DNA of 64,000 nucleotides from Strix aluco (lineage: Eukaryota > Chordata > Aves > Strigiformes > Strigidae): NCBI RefSeq assembly GCF_031877795.1, contig NC_133971.1:1164501-1228500 (forward strand), written 5' to 3'. Below, piece by piece: positions 20,956 to 34,100 of this stretch (the first letter of the stretch is position 1; the number at the start of each line of letters is the position of its first letter). A program made the translations under genes and the position numbers. Under the pieces are notes generated by a model. It saw nothing but the letters and a program-made list of their open reading frames with translations. It was not told the DNA's origin and did no database searches.

Positions 20956-22348
20956 TCTTTTTATCTCATGGGGGTCTAACGCTGATGGGTGGGTTGGGCC
21001 AGCAGCAGAGCAAAGGTCTGAGCTCCTCCATCCCACCCCCAATACCACCATGATCCCAGGACACCCTGGAGGAACAAGGGTGGGGATTTGGGGGTCGTTT
21101 AGCTGTTTTTCCATGCTGTTTCTCAAGAAGCATCAGAGCAGTCTGGGACACAGGAGAAAAGGCAGTGGGCAAAGGGTGGGTGACCCGGACCAGAGGTGAG
21201 CAGAAAATATTTGACGAGCTTAACTCCAGGCATGTTCCTTGCTAAAAACCAATAACAAATGTTCTGCAGCACAACCACAATAACGATTTGTCAGTGTTGC
21301 CTAATTACTTCTGTCATGAATTAAATAATCCTGGTGCTCCTGTTAGCAATTCCTTGATAACATCTGTTGAACAAGAGGTTTCTAAGAAACGATAACGATC
21401 TAAGGAGTTCAGCAAACGGCTTTCTCAGCCCTCTGCTGTGCTCAGAGCTGTCTCCTGAATTTTTATTTAAACCAGGCTGAAACAAGAGCTGTCTCTTCCC
21501 ATACTAAATAAAACCCAGACAAGCTGGGATGCCTTGCAGAGCCGAGTTTAGAGTTGTTGAGTATACCGAGCACAGCGAGTATTGTTGAGTAGACCATTTA
21601 ACAGCAGGAAAAACTAACATCAGTGAGAACTTTCTGGGAAAATGGCTCACTATCGGTGATCTCTGCTGTTAAACTGAAAGCCATGCTCCAGGGGCAGTGG
21701 GCTGCTGCTTGGTGGGGTTTGAACATGGGCTTCAGGCTGGGAGGATTCGTTTTTTTCTTCTTGGAGGAGCTCTTGGTTTAACTCTTAACTTGCTTACTTC
21801 AGCTTTCCTCGGTTTTAAAACTGTGTGGACTTTTAAGTCTGGCTGGACTTCCCCTATAACACGTTTCATCAAGCAATCTTGTGGTGGCTGAACACAGGAG
21901 ACAACCTTCAACAACTGATTTCAACCTACGTTTTGACATAGGATCAAATCTCCAGAACTGGAGGCAAAACCTGATGGTTTATTGCCTGCCCACCACACAT
22001 AAAATTTTAACATTAATGATATAATTCCCCTCACATTTTTATCACCACAACAAATTGGTGGCACTGTAATTGTCTAAAAGCAGAGATACCAAATACATGC
22101 AGATACTTTTAAAATATTTTGAGATAAGTCAGTCTGCAATGTTGTGCAGAACATGGCTTCATTGAGTATGAAATTGTGTAATGGCAGGTATTTTCCCCTT
22201 TTTCCTGGACCAGTTTCAGTCCCTATTTATGAAGTCAAAGGTAGAAATATAATTAGTGCTTGCATGCAGTTTGAGTGTTTGGCTCTGTTAGTCTGGGGCT
22301 GCATATCTCTGCCTGTGCTTGAGGAGGATGCTGTCTGCAAAGGTTTTT

Positions 22349-22556
22349 CTTAGGAAGTATTTCTTTGCAGAAGGGGCTGTTGGGTGTTGGAATGGGCTGC
22401 CCAGGGCAGGGGGGGAGTCCCCATCCCTGGAGGGGTTGAAGAGTCGGGTTGACCCAGCACTGAGGGATCTGGTGGAGTTGGGAACGGTCAGTGTGAGGTT
22501 CATGGTTGGACTGGAGGAGCTTCAAGGTCCTTTCCAACCTAGATAATTCTGTGATT
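22349..22556 (+). repeat. CR1 LINE, 3'-terminal fragment
   Basis: About 210 bp, closely similar to the 3' half of the copy at 6482-6920. It contains TTTCTTTGCAGAAGGGGCTG and TGGAATGGGCTGCCCAGGGC and ends in ATAATTCTGTGATT. Confidence 0.92.
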
Positions 22557-23082
22557 ATCTGTTCTAAGAAATCCAACTGCAGGCCTTATTTGCTGTGTCA
22601 CTTAATCACATTTGCAAAACATCACCCCACCACCTTGCATCAGCTTGCAGAAAGGTTTGTCTTCAGCCCTCCACCCTGGCACCTCCCAGGGCTTTCCTTG
22701 AGGAGCATCCCTTGAGATGCTCTGGAGGTGGAGTCTTCCTTAATCTGGCTGTGGGCATGCTCAGAAGATACATGTGTGCTCAGAGGAGTCAGCAGACCTT
22801 TAAAAAGCCTCTCAAAATGAGCCTGGAAATGAGGATTACCTAAAAGGCCCGGCAAAGGAAAGGTTCAGAAGAGTTCTGTGTTTTTGAACACTTTGTGTCT
22901 GGACGTGGGCGTTTACGTGCACAGGGTGCCAGGAGGTGTTCGTGCCACAGACCTGGGCTACGAGATCCTCCAGACCTCTGCCCGTGGCTGCCAGGAGCAC
23001 AAAGCTCACCCTCCGTCCCGCGCTGCAGGAGGCTGCGTTGGACAGTTCTAGGTGGGCTTTCAGCGCACCCTCAGGGTCTTAC

Positions 23083-23319
23083 AGACACTTCCGAGAGCAG
23101 GACAGGGTCTGTGTCAAGCTGGACTTCCTCTCCTACGCTTTCAGCAACACCACCAGGCTCAGGAGGTTGGGGAAACACGTCTGATTTCCCAGGGAAAAGT
23201 CTGATTTCAGATCCGGGAGGAACGACTTTTGCTTTTGTCTGGCTGAATCCTCCCCAGGCGGAGGATGCCAATGCGGGTGGCCGTGTGGTGAGGACATGGG
23301 GCAGCTTTCCAGGCTGTAC
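23083..23319 (-). CDS. Gene M coding exon 5
   Basis: The acceptor is ...TGCTTGTTTGCACCACAG and the donor is GTAAGA. The exon is 237 nt, exactly 79 codons in phase 0. It reads VQPGKLPHVLTTRPPALASS, then SQTKAKVVPPGSEIRLFPGK, SDVFPQPPEPGG and VQLDTDPVLLSEVS. It is Pro/Ser-rich and probably disordered at its start. Other frames in this GC-rich stretch are also partly open, but only this one has splice sites that join both neighbours in phase. Confidence 0.68.
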
Positions 23320-26210
23320 CTGTGGTGCAAACAAGCAGCGAGGCCCTCAGTTCCCGGGGATGCCAACCCCACAGAAACGTTCGTTTTCAAAGAACAGCAG
23401 CAAAAGGTTTTATTAGATAGCGCAAACGTGGCAAAATGTGTTGGCTGGCATCAAAGGCACATCAAAGAGGAGAATATCCAGGCTGGTAAAGCTGGCAAAT
23501 AATCACAGTTTAAAATCACATGCACCAGGAAGAAATTCTGTTTTCAGTGATTCAGAAACAACTTTCTCAAAACCAGTACATTTGCAACAGTGTTGTCAAA
23601 AACAACACTTTTGGTCCATAAATGTCTACAGTGGTTTCAATGGTGTAAAAACTTACACAGATGTTTAATAAGAGTTAGACTGGATAATAAACATTCTCCT
23701 AACACTGCTAGTGAGAAATCTGAGTAAATAACCATAACATACTTCTGTCTGTACTGCATTGCTTGCACTGCATCGTGAATTAGGAATGCATAAATTAAGA
23801 TTAATAACATACATGGTTATGACTCTGTATGAAAAACAGTGGTAAAGGGTTTCTGGAATTCAAATGTCTGAGCTGGTGCTACATACGTAATACCAGCTTA
23901 GACAACAGCAGTTTCATATATAAGCTTCTTAACAAAAGTTTTTGAAAGTATAGAAAATAACAGAGCTGCAGACTGGGACTTGTTGTATAAATACCACCCT
24001 AGTGCCAGAACAGCCCCAAATTGTCCCCTTTGACAGGAGCAACTGAAATCCTCAGGGAAGTCATAAACTGTCAGCTTTACCCTGAAGCTGAGAGATTCCT
24101 CTCCCTTGGTCTTTTGAAACTTCAGCTAATCCTAATCCCGGACAGCTGGCTCTCCAAAAGCAAGTGCCAGGGCAGCAAAGGTTGTGTCTGAACGGCACCA
24201 GCTCCGCTCCCGCCGCAGCCAGCAGCCGCTTCGTAGGTTTGCTGAGCAGACCAGAAAAACAGCAAGCAAACCACAGACACGCCTGCTGCTAACCCCCCCA
24301 AAGTCCTGTCCCCTGGGAGTAGGCAAAAGGCTTTAAATTAAGAGTAAGATCTGAAAGGTGCACAAAACTTGCCTCCTTAGCATGTTGCAGAAGAAGCAGG
24401 CAGGCGGAGGGGCCACCGGGTCCCTGGTCAATGGGGACTGCTGCTGCCAAGAGGTTTGTGTTTGCTCTTGTCTCCAGGAAACCCCAGTGCCTGCTCCGAG
24501 GAGGAAGCGTGCTGAGGATTAGTAGCTGCGTTTCTCTTGCATAACCCATCTAAATTGCCGTGCTGGAGTCACGATCTCTTGTCCTCATCCAAGAAAGGGT
24601 GGTGGGGCTGAGGAGCTGCTGCTCCCCCAGCCCGGCAGGAGAGGAGCCGTGGTGGGGTTCTCTGGGTGACAAACCCCCAGCACTGACTGCTCCATGGTGG
24701 GGGCTTGGCCCCATCTCTGGAGGTGTGTGGGTCCCTCCACCTCCAGCTGAGAAGAGCCCTTCAGCTCCACCTTCAACACCCCCCCAGGAAAGCCTTGGCA
24801 CAGCAGGTTGCCCTTCAAGGGAAATACGTGATCACAGGTGAATAAATCACAAGTGATTTGCAGATAATTTCCCCACAAGTTGCACAAGACCTCGCAGGAA
24901 CCTCTTCTGAAGGCTTGTCATTACTGTTCGCCCAGTAGTTGTGGTGTCAAAGGGGTGAGAGCTGAATTGGCAGAAACACCCAATGTCATTCTTCATTTCC
25001 ACGTGGTCTGGAGAAATGTAAACCTGTAGCCAGCATAAATGAGACGAACATCCAAGAAATGGTAAATGCTGCTGTTTCCATGCAAGGTCTTGCACGCAGG
25101 GCAGCCGGTGGTAAGATGCAAGGACCAGGCTGCACGTATGTGGTGCACGTCACCATCAGCATCTGGAGGTACAGAGAGGGATCAGACCCAAGCAGCCCGC
25201 AGTGTGAGTGATCTGAGAATCACGTTTGACAGCCCTCTCCTTATCAGTGAAATCTCCCAGCTTCTTGCTTGTGTTATGCAGTGTGGATGTGCAGGGGACC
25301 ACAGAGATGATCACGTCAAGATGCAAAACACGAAATGGCAGTGCCTTCCCTTTTATTGATGCTTCTGCAAATAGAAAACGAGTGGTTTTCTACAAGTATA
25401 TGTCAGAAGCAAGAGTTGAATATGTAAGAAAACTAAAAGGCCCTTTAGGAAGTATCACTGAACCCAGGCAATATTTTAGCTTGAGAAAGTGGCCTACAAA
25501 TCAGTTTAAATCCTTCTGTGGCACTGTGGAGGTAAAGCACCATATAGTGACCGCTGGACGGCTCCCCCTGGGCAGCCAGAACACTCCACGGCCAAACATT
25601 GGGGCACCCCTTCTCAGCTCTGCTCCCGTCAAAACGACCTGCGAAACCATCCTAGGTCAGCCTTTGGAAGTTCAGCTGCACTGGGTTCTGGAAGAGGTGA
25701 GAGTCCTGTCTTGTAGCACCCATTTTGAGAAAGATGGTGTGAAAATCAGCCTCCTGGCTGAAATAAATCCACCTTCTGACGCAGCCGGGGGTGACACACC
25801 CCCAGGCAGTATCACAGCACTTGTCTCCAAGGACAGTCGGTGTTTTGCCATTAGTTTGGGTAGAGGAACCAAGTCCAAAATCCACCCTAACTGACTGCTT
25901 CAAATTTACCTGTGTGCCCTATCTGCTCCCCAGGGATCTCCTTTCCTCTCTCCAAAATAACATTCTAGGGTGACCAGAAGAGGAACTCCATATACATGTT
26001 GCTGAGGAAAGGGAACATCCTAGAAGTAAGGGTACTGCCTAATTTACCAATCAAACTGAAGGTTAGCTACTGTTAGAAACTCAGATCCACTAAGCATCGA
26101 AGATTGCAAGGAAAGTCTGTGAATAAACAAATTAAAAAAATAATTAATCACCAATATAAAAAAATAAATATATGTTTTCAGCAAGGAGTTAAAATTATTT
26201 ATGTATGATT

Positions 26211-26330
26211 TCGGGTTGACCCAGCGCTGAGGGATCTGGCGGAGTTGGGAACGGTCAGTGTGAGGTTCATGGTTGGACTGGAGGATCTTCAAGTGCTTTT
26301 CCAACCTCAATGATTCTGTGATTCTGTGAC
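26211..26330 (+). repeat. CR1 LINE, 3'-terminal fragment
   Basis: About 120 bp: TCGGGTTGACCCAGCGCTGA, GAGGTTCATGGTTGGACTGG, ending in ATGATTCTGTGATTCTGTGA. Same subfamily as the copies at 6482, 20853 and 22349. Confidence 0.93.
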
Positions 26331-27699
26331 TTTCCAAGATATATTTCAAGACTCTCTGAAGGTTTAACCTACTTCTCAGATAGAAGGTACAAATAGAAGG
26401 AAATATATATGCTCCTTATATATGTAAATATTCCTTTATGCTCATTACATGTATATATATCTATCTTTCTTTCACAGTACCAATGCTCTGAAGAGGCATA
26501 ACAAATAACGGTCCGCAGTGGGATGTTAAGGTTGAGACAAGAAAGGCCCTGAGAGCAATCATCTTAAAAATGAAGAGTCAGATCAGAAGTTTTTCATGGG
26601 GGGTCAGAGGCTCACATTTCATTTCTTTCTTTGACTCTTGGAAAAGGAGGAAGTGGTTTTTTGGGTATTTTTGTTCCTGTTTCTCTAACCATGGAGTAAA
26701 TCTGAGCTGTGTTCCCAGCCCTGACAACTATATTTTGGTGGCCAACACAACCCAATAAGAAGTGCTAAATAGAGAACCTGAAATCTAGCCAAAAGCTAGT
26801 ATTTTGCTTGTTGAGGGGAATCTATAGAGAAGACAGAATAACTGAAAATTGTTATTAAATGTGGCAATTGTATAAAAAGTGTAATTATTGTATTCAGAAT
26901 TTTTGTCAGGGTATGACATTGAGAAGTACGAGGTAAACCACACACGTTTGAGCTTTCTCAAGTATGTCCTCAACTTGCTGCTCTTTTAACGGATCCCACT
27001 GGCTTGGAACAACATTTGCAACAAACCAGAGAGAAGTGATGACTGGGAAATCCTGACTGCCTGAGCATAAGAAAAGCTCAAAGTAAATTACTATAATAAT
27101 AAATTATCTTATTTGTAGTGCTGGTCTCTCTTTCATGCTAACAATTGTTATTGCTCGAATTGAGTGGTGCAAATTCTTTTCCTGAATGGAAAAATTAAGA
27201 AAAAATGAATCACACTTAGGTATTAAACTGAAAATTCTTAAGTTCCACTGGAAAACTTGTATTTTCCAATATAAAGCATTATCACTCTTAAAGTACTTCT
27301 AAGCAGCTGCAGTAAGAGTTTAAAGATATCATTTTTGTTACTTATTAAAATATGTTGATACTGATATACTGTCTTTTCAAAAAGAGGAAAAATCCAGACT
27401 TGTACCGCACTGGATAAAGGTTTGGGGTTTTTTTATAGCCCCTCCCAAGAGGAGCAGGAATATACCCTTAACAAGTATTGCGATGGACTTACTTTAAATT
27501 CATTTTCAATGGAAAATATTTCAATGCTGTAGTGTCATCTGTCAACATCGGGATATTAGAGTAAATATTATTGAAATAAGATAGAACAGTCTATCTTAAA
27601 GCAGGTAGGGTAGAAGGCAACAGGGTAGAGTCACTGTTTTCTTAAGTTTGTGACTGAAACACCTGTTTTTTGGTCACCAGGTTGTCAGAGCAGCTGGGC

Positions 27700-28330
27700 T
27701 GGGTGGGCAGGTCCCTGTGACCCCCGCAGACTAGCGCTGACCTTTAAAAGACATAACGAGAGGTGCCTCTTTGCCCAGCAAGTGCCACCACCTCTGGGGC
27801 TGGCGCGGTAACGCGGGTTGTGTTGCAGTCCTCCCCGGCGCCTTCAAAATCTTCTGCAGGTCTTGCCCCAACCCGTTGTTGCACCTCAAGGTGTTCCTGC
27901 TCATGTCTTTTCCGGCGGTGGGAAGGAGCAGAAGGACATGTAGAAATTCGCTGCTACTAGTTTCAGCAGTGTTACACATCCCTGAAGCCAGAGGATGGGT
28001 GTCAGAGGGCCTGGTGTGGGCTTGGGTTTGTTGTTGCCCCAGGAGGAGCACCAGTGACGGGCTCCTGGCATCCACCGCCGCCCGAGGAGACCTTCTGCCG
28101 CGTTCTCCCCAAACGACAGCACGGTGACGAGTGGCGTTCACGGTGCCTGTGACAAGCTGTGTTTTCAGGCAGATGGGCTCCCACGTCTCTTGTACCTCGG
28201 AAAGCTCTCCGGGGACCTGGCAGAGCTGCCGGGTAGCCATGTGTTTCCGAAGGCAGCCCCTGCACGGCGGGCTATGTTTAGCGTGGGGAGGAACAGATGG
28301 GCTGTTCGCACGGCGCGCGTGCAGGCTGGA
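27700..28330. other. GC- and CpG-rich patch in a gene M intron
   Basis: This patch is clearly richer in G+C and CpG than its AT-rich surroundings, and long frames are open on both strands. On the minus strand, a strong pyrimidine tract and AG end near 27918, followed by an open frame containing EHLEVQQRVGARPAEDF. The only phase-compatible donor I see is weak (GTGGTG). It may be an extra gene M exon, a small regulatory CpG island, or neither. Confidence 0.35.
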
Positions 28331-29199
28331 TTCCCTCGGTGTGAAAATAATGCCTATCTCGTCTAGACGGGGTTTAAATGGAGGCAGGGAGGATTCTTGT
28401 GGAAGAGGTGCCTGGATCTTCCCGTGCCAGGTTTTTCACTGATGGTGCACTTCTAACAGGAAGGTAGGCTGCTCCGAAATCAGATTTCTTGGAAGTTTTC
28501 CATTTACTGCAACATTTCTCAGTCATATCATTGTGTTCTGCGTAGACAGTGCTACCTGCTCTCGTGTGTGGCACCCTGTGTTTCTACCTTTGTTTCTACT
28601 CTTTCCAGTTATTTGGACTTCTTTTGGTATTCTATTCTTCAGTAATTTTATCTATGCAGATTAGTGCAATTCTTTCACTGTAGATAGTTCAATAAGCCAC
28701 AAACTCACTAAGAGCAAAAATAAAAATCCAAACTTTTGATACACGTCTCAGTAGTGACCCATATAAATTTATCAGCTAAACCCTTTCCATGTTACTTTAA
28801 GACAGCTTTTGTTTATGAAGTTGGAAGATTTGAGAAGCAAAATGAGGAGTGGGGTCCTGTTTGTGTAAAAAAATCCAAAGCTCAGGAAAGCACACTGTGA
28901 TTCAACCACTTAAATACAGTATGGCTAGCTCAGAGGTGGGCCACAGTTTTGTGACATAAACCAGAGAACACCATGCAAGGAAAAAACCCACAAAAGATAA
29001 TGAAACCTGATGGCTGGTTCCATCTCATGACCTTTTGAGTACAGCTGTGCACAGAGGTGGTGGCTGCTGGGTGGGAGCTCCATTGAGGAGAAACCCTTGG
29101 GAGGAAAGATCAGAGAGAATCACTCGTATGGGAATCACCAACATGCAGCTGTAGTCACAGAAGGCTGGGGTGCGAGCTAAAAAGCTTACAGATACTTAC

Positions 29200-29240
29200 T
29201 TTTCCTTTTTTCTTTTTTTTTTCGGGGCGGGGGGGGGGGG
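29200..29240. repeat. Pyrimidine run followed by G17
   Basis: A T/C-rich run is followed directly by GGGGCGGGGGGGGGGGG, giving an abrupt switch between T and G homopolymers on one strand. Confidence 0.85.
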
Positions 29241-29524
29241 TGTAACATGCATCTGAATAGCACCAGGATTTGGTTTCAGATGGGAGCAGGCCATTAGTGC
29301 AGACCTGCTCTGTGAACTTGGACTTGGTGGTTGGGTTTTCACATTCCAAATGTAATTAAAATTATTGCAGTTTTTAGTTCAGTGTAAAATCTGGCAATTC
29401 TAGCTTCTGTAAGCAAGAGTCATGACATTCTCTTATAACTGAACATGCCAAGCTACAAAGATATACGTAGCAAGAATATGAAAATGGAGGGTGTCGGTGA
29501 AGCAAAGATGATACTGCAACAGAT

Positions 29525-29541
29525 TGTATGTGTGTGTGTGT
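29525..29541. repeat. GT microsatellite
   Basis: A short uninterrupted (TG)n run of about eight units. Confidence 0.9.
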
Positions 29542-31148
29542 ACACATGCAAACAGTATAAAATGCAAAATTTTGGAGCGTTAAGCACTTGACAATTCAGG
29601 TCACTTTATGTTAAAACATGTAGAAGACAAAGGTAGCATGATATTACCACTATTCCCATGCATCAGACCACTAGGTCTAGAGTGATGTGCTGCTTTACCC
29701 TTTTTTATTTGCTGAATGACTAGACAGTTATTCCAATTAGATTTTATGGCTTCCTATCTGAAGGTTATTAGCTCCACATAAGTAGGAAATGTTGTTTCAA
29801 TTATTTTAGCTGGACATATGGTCATAATATTTTTAGTGATGAGCACAACAGAAGTATTTATTAAATTCAGTGAATCAAATCAAGTACACTAGCATACCTA
29901 ACACAGCACAATAATTAAATAAATACCACTATAAGAGAATCTGGCAAGAATATAACTGCTTTATGCCATGATTGAATTAAGTAGAGACTTATACTGCTCA
30001 TGAAACATAGTAAAGCCCAAGTATAGCTATGCACAGGATATTGCAATGAGCCATTCAGATTCTGCTAATGCTTTTTTTATAGTTAGGAATAACATGCACT
30101 TTGTAAACAAATTAAGGAACTTGCCTTCATAACTTTTTATTGTCACCTGACTCTTCTGAAGGGGATAATTTCCTGAGGTCAGTTACATGTTACCCTTGGA
30201 GAAAGTTCATTATATATTTACATTAACACAAAGATACACCTGCAAAACACAGAACTTCCCTGGGGCTGTGGTCTTTTGCAGACATAATTAATACAGCCGA
30301 CTCCATTTCTCTCAGTATGTTTATTCTCCTCTTAACTTTCTGTCACCGTGAAGGTCTTGTAAATTCTCCTTCAAAGTGAGAAACATTAGCCAGACTTATT
30401 TCTCAATAGGATGAGAGGGGAGTAAATTTTTAAATTTTTGTAGAAACATGAAATTGCTAGGGATTTAAGCCTCTACCTATTTTTAGTCTTTTTATCCTAA
30501 TGATAGGATATTTATTAAAGGACATAACATTGAGTAATGAGCATAGCAATTTTAGGGATTAATCTAGAAAAAGAGCAAAGATATTTAAGGGCATGTGTCA
30601 AGGTGTTCGAGCACCCACAGTCATTATTACCCTCTGGTCATCAGTGTTGAGTCTGCAGTAGACGGGCAGGAAAGTAACTTCTGCGCTATGTGTTCTCAGA
30701 AGAAAAATCTCCTCTGAGCATCATCCAAGACAAAAAGATTGAGAAAAAAATTTATTTTGTAGAAAGAGCAATAAATGTGCTCCCAATTATTATTTCTTGT
30801 TTCACTTTAGCTTGGATTCTTTCTAAGTACGCTCTTTCAGCAGCATAGCCTGCTGTTTCTGGTTTTATTACAGAAATGAGTGCACTTTACGAGCTTTGTG
30901 TATCACTGAAAAAAAAAAAAAAGATGATGAAAGCTGCTTAATATTAGCAGCTCTAATGCTGATGAAATAGAAAAAAATATGGCTGCCAACCTCAGTTAAT
31001 CCTAAAAGGAGAACAACTATTGCAGCTATTACTGGGATTACATACATGCAGTGGGGAGGACACATTTGCTACCACGCTGTAAAAAAACTCACAGTAGATG
31101 AATCCCCATATTGTCAGCAAAAGTGCTCCGTCATGAATATATTGAGCT

Positions 31149-31178
31149 ATTGTAAGATGTAATATTGTAAGATGTAAT
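31149..31178. repeat. Perfect 15-bp tandem duplication
   Basis: The unit ATTGTAAGATGTAAT occurs twice with no spacer and no mismatch. Confidence 0.95.
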
Positions 31179-34100
31179 AAAGGTGTAATTTCACATTAGT
31201 GACATAGCAACATAGGTTGTTAAACAGATTGTTCTAAATACAAAAAGTATTTGGATATTCTGTTTTATAGTTGCTAGTCTTGTGCGATTGATCCTGTGGT
31301 ATATTTTTATCAATGCTTGATCAGTCTCTGTATGAGTGTGATATTAACACTGGACATATCAACCCAAAACTTTAAAGTTTGACCAGGTAACTAAAACATG
31401 TAACAGGAAAGGCTGAGCAGCTCTAAAATAGGCCACCCTCCCCATAATCTCCGCTCTCATTCAAAATCATTTATTGTTCCAGTTGATGCTCAGGAGTGGA
31501 AAATGCTTTATGTAACGAAGCTCAGTGCAGTGAGTTTAAGTCCCTTTCAAAAACCCAATTTATTTATCACCCTTCTGACCCTTGCTGGTCCTCACGGCAG
31601 GCAGCTGTAGGGGAGAGCAGGGTGGGACCAGACAGGTCATCACCAGCCACTGCAGGTAACAAGTGGCTCCGGCTTCCAGACCTGCTCGTGTGTGTATGAA
31701 GACATCTCTCCCTTGAGATGTTGTCTCTGTGCTTTAACTCAAATATTATGTTGCTTCCTTAGGCAGCTGATTGTTTTTATCCCTAGTATTTTTTGTCAGA
31801 ATGGTCTTGCAATTATTTTAGAAGTCGCAGTGCTTGCAGTGGTTGCGGCAGGGTCAGTTTTAGTGTGATCCCCTCTGCTGGTCAACACTTAACTTCTATT
31901 TCAGTATTATCTCTCTGAGAGGTTCAGTGAAAGCATGAGACAGCCTGTATAAACTCTAATGCAGAATGACTCTCTTGACAGCCATGGAGAAGAACAATTA
32001 AAGTAATTTAAAGCTTGGAGCAATACAAATATAAAATCATCTTCACAGAAGGAGCGGACATGTAGTCATGTTCCTCTGAATGTCTTGAGACTCACAAAAA
32101 ACGTCAACATGAATGAGCCTTTTTTGGTTAGTGGAGAAAGCAGGAGCTGGCTCAGAGAAATGTACCTTGTAATGTAATTGAAGGAAGCAATTTGGCATGC
32201 AGCTGATGGTAGAAATTAAATCTATTTGGTTCAAATATTTTTCAGTCAAAAAATATAGAACATTTTGTTGCCAATAGAGTAAACCAAATTTGATGGAAAC
32301 TGGCACAGAGTCCAGGATGAAAAAAAGCGCAAAGAAAGATAAACATAGGGGAGCCTGGGAGCATTGCCTAGACACCACCAACACGAAACTAGTGAAAGCT
32401 GCCAAAGAAAAGAGGAGCTTGCCCATTGCCATCATGCTGGATGAAGGTAGAAGAAAGTAGACCTCTCAAATCCTGTGCTGTTCCAGAAAAATAAAATACC
32501 AGAGTTAGATATGGGTATCAAAAATATTAACCTTCCTCACAACTCAAAAAGAGGAGACACCTCCAAGTGTATTGATTTCATGTTGTTCTTCCATTTATAG
32601 TTCAGGGGTTTTTGGCTGAACATTGTGATGCCTAGCAAGAATTGTGCAATGTTACCCAGAGGAAGAAAAAGCTGCTATAAAAATCATATAAAGTTTTGCC
32701 GCACTTCTAAATACTGCTTCAGAAGAACTTGTCTTTTTAAATTGATTTTTGTTGAAATTGATGAAACATGCTGTAAATATAAATTAGTCTTTTTCTTATA
32801 CAAAAAAGTATACTGAAGTGTGTATAACACACCGCGTAATGAAGGTAATGTTATTTAGCTCTTCTAACGACGTGGCATTTCTATTACATTGCTTTGAACA
32901 TTTAAGTCCCCGTCCATGACAGATCATCAGCTTATGAAGACAAGAAGGGTGTCGGTATTATGTAGTTAATTCAGATGGAGGTGTTTATTACTAATCCTCT
33001 CTCATGTTTGCTAAGCATTACTAAGTAAACATCTCACCAATACATTTTCCCTTAAATCTAGGATATTTAATCTGCTTACCGCATGTCAAACAACTTTTCA
33101 GTCAAACCATCACTCCAGAAGAAATTGATGGCTGATTCCTCCAGACTTGTGGAGGCCACTGGTCTGGTGCCCCGTTCCATCCGTCTCCTTCAGGTCACAC
33201 AGGACATGACCAAGGGCAGTCAGCAGCCTCCTGTGTCGCCAAGGAATAACAGACAGATTCCCATTCCCATCCCTACGCAGCGCTAGGGTAGCCGGGGTCA
33301 CCTTAATTCTCAGTGCAAAGTACAACAGAGAAGGCTGTGTTATTTTTTCCTACCTGACAGTGACTTTCCAAAGCTGTGATGACAGTAAACACGGAGAACT
33401 ACTTTAAAAAACCATTTGAGCATTGATGTATTCCAGGCACGAAATGACTCATAAACTTCTTTATTGTTTTAACACCTCTTTATCATTTATTCAATATTCC
33501 ATATGGGAAATTTGTAAAGGACTGGATTTGTCTTTTTTATGGCTTCTTTGTGCTGTCCCAAACCACTTGGTGTCAGGCAGTGGCCCACACATTTGCGCAG
33601 GTACTGGTTGTGGTTTTCTTCCTATTCTTAACGAGACAGCGAGCGCTGTTGTGCATATTCACTAAGGAAAACAGGTCCTGCATTAAAATGCCATTTATCA
33701 TATTATTAATTCAGATGAATGCTTGAGGATGTCTAAGAAGGTTTCATCAGCTGCAGCAAGGGAGGAGGCACAGAAAAACTCACTAGAAATTCCTCCAGAA
33801 TATTGCTACTTTCATTGTCCTCCAGCTTGGCTTAACCCTGAAGTGCAGGCTGACCTGAATTCAGCGAAGAGAAATGTCATTTTGACTTAGTCCAAACAGG
33901 CATCATCCTGCCTTGCTGCCCACACACGGGCGGGCTGCGCAGCCCGGAGACCTCGGCGGATGGCAGGTTATGTAGGTCTCCGCGAGGAAGCGGCATTTGT
34001 AAACAATCCCCGGTGAATTCTAATTACAGGAGCTGCAAAGCGGCGGTAGTGATGGATGTGGGCCGCGGGCCGTCTCAGCATGTGACAGCCCGCTTTCATT

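Larger units (their letters stand above)
20304..23082 (-). other. Gene M intron 5
   Basis: About 2.8 kb with two CR1 3' fragments of the same subfamily (20853-20955 and 22349-22556). Those fragments are on the plus strand, antisense to the gene. No additional exon was seen. Confidence 0.6.

Noticed and set aside
22895..23416. 173-codon plus-strand frame over gene M exon 5
   Set aside because: The region is GC-rich and open in several frames. Only the minus-strand frame has splice sites that join neighbouring exons in phase.
31550..31620. Pyrimidine-rich acceptor on the minus strand with a 14-codon frame and stop
   Set aside because: It could be an alternative terminal exon in phase, but it is too short and unsupported to claim.
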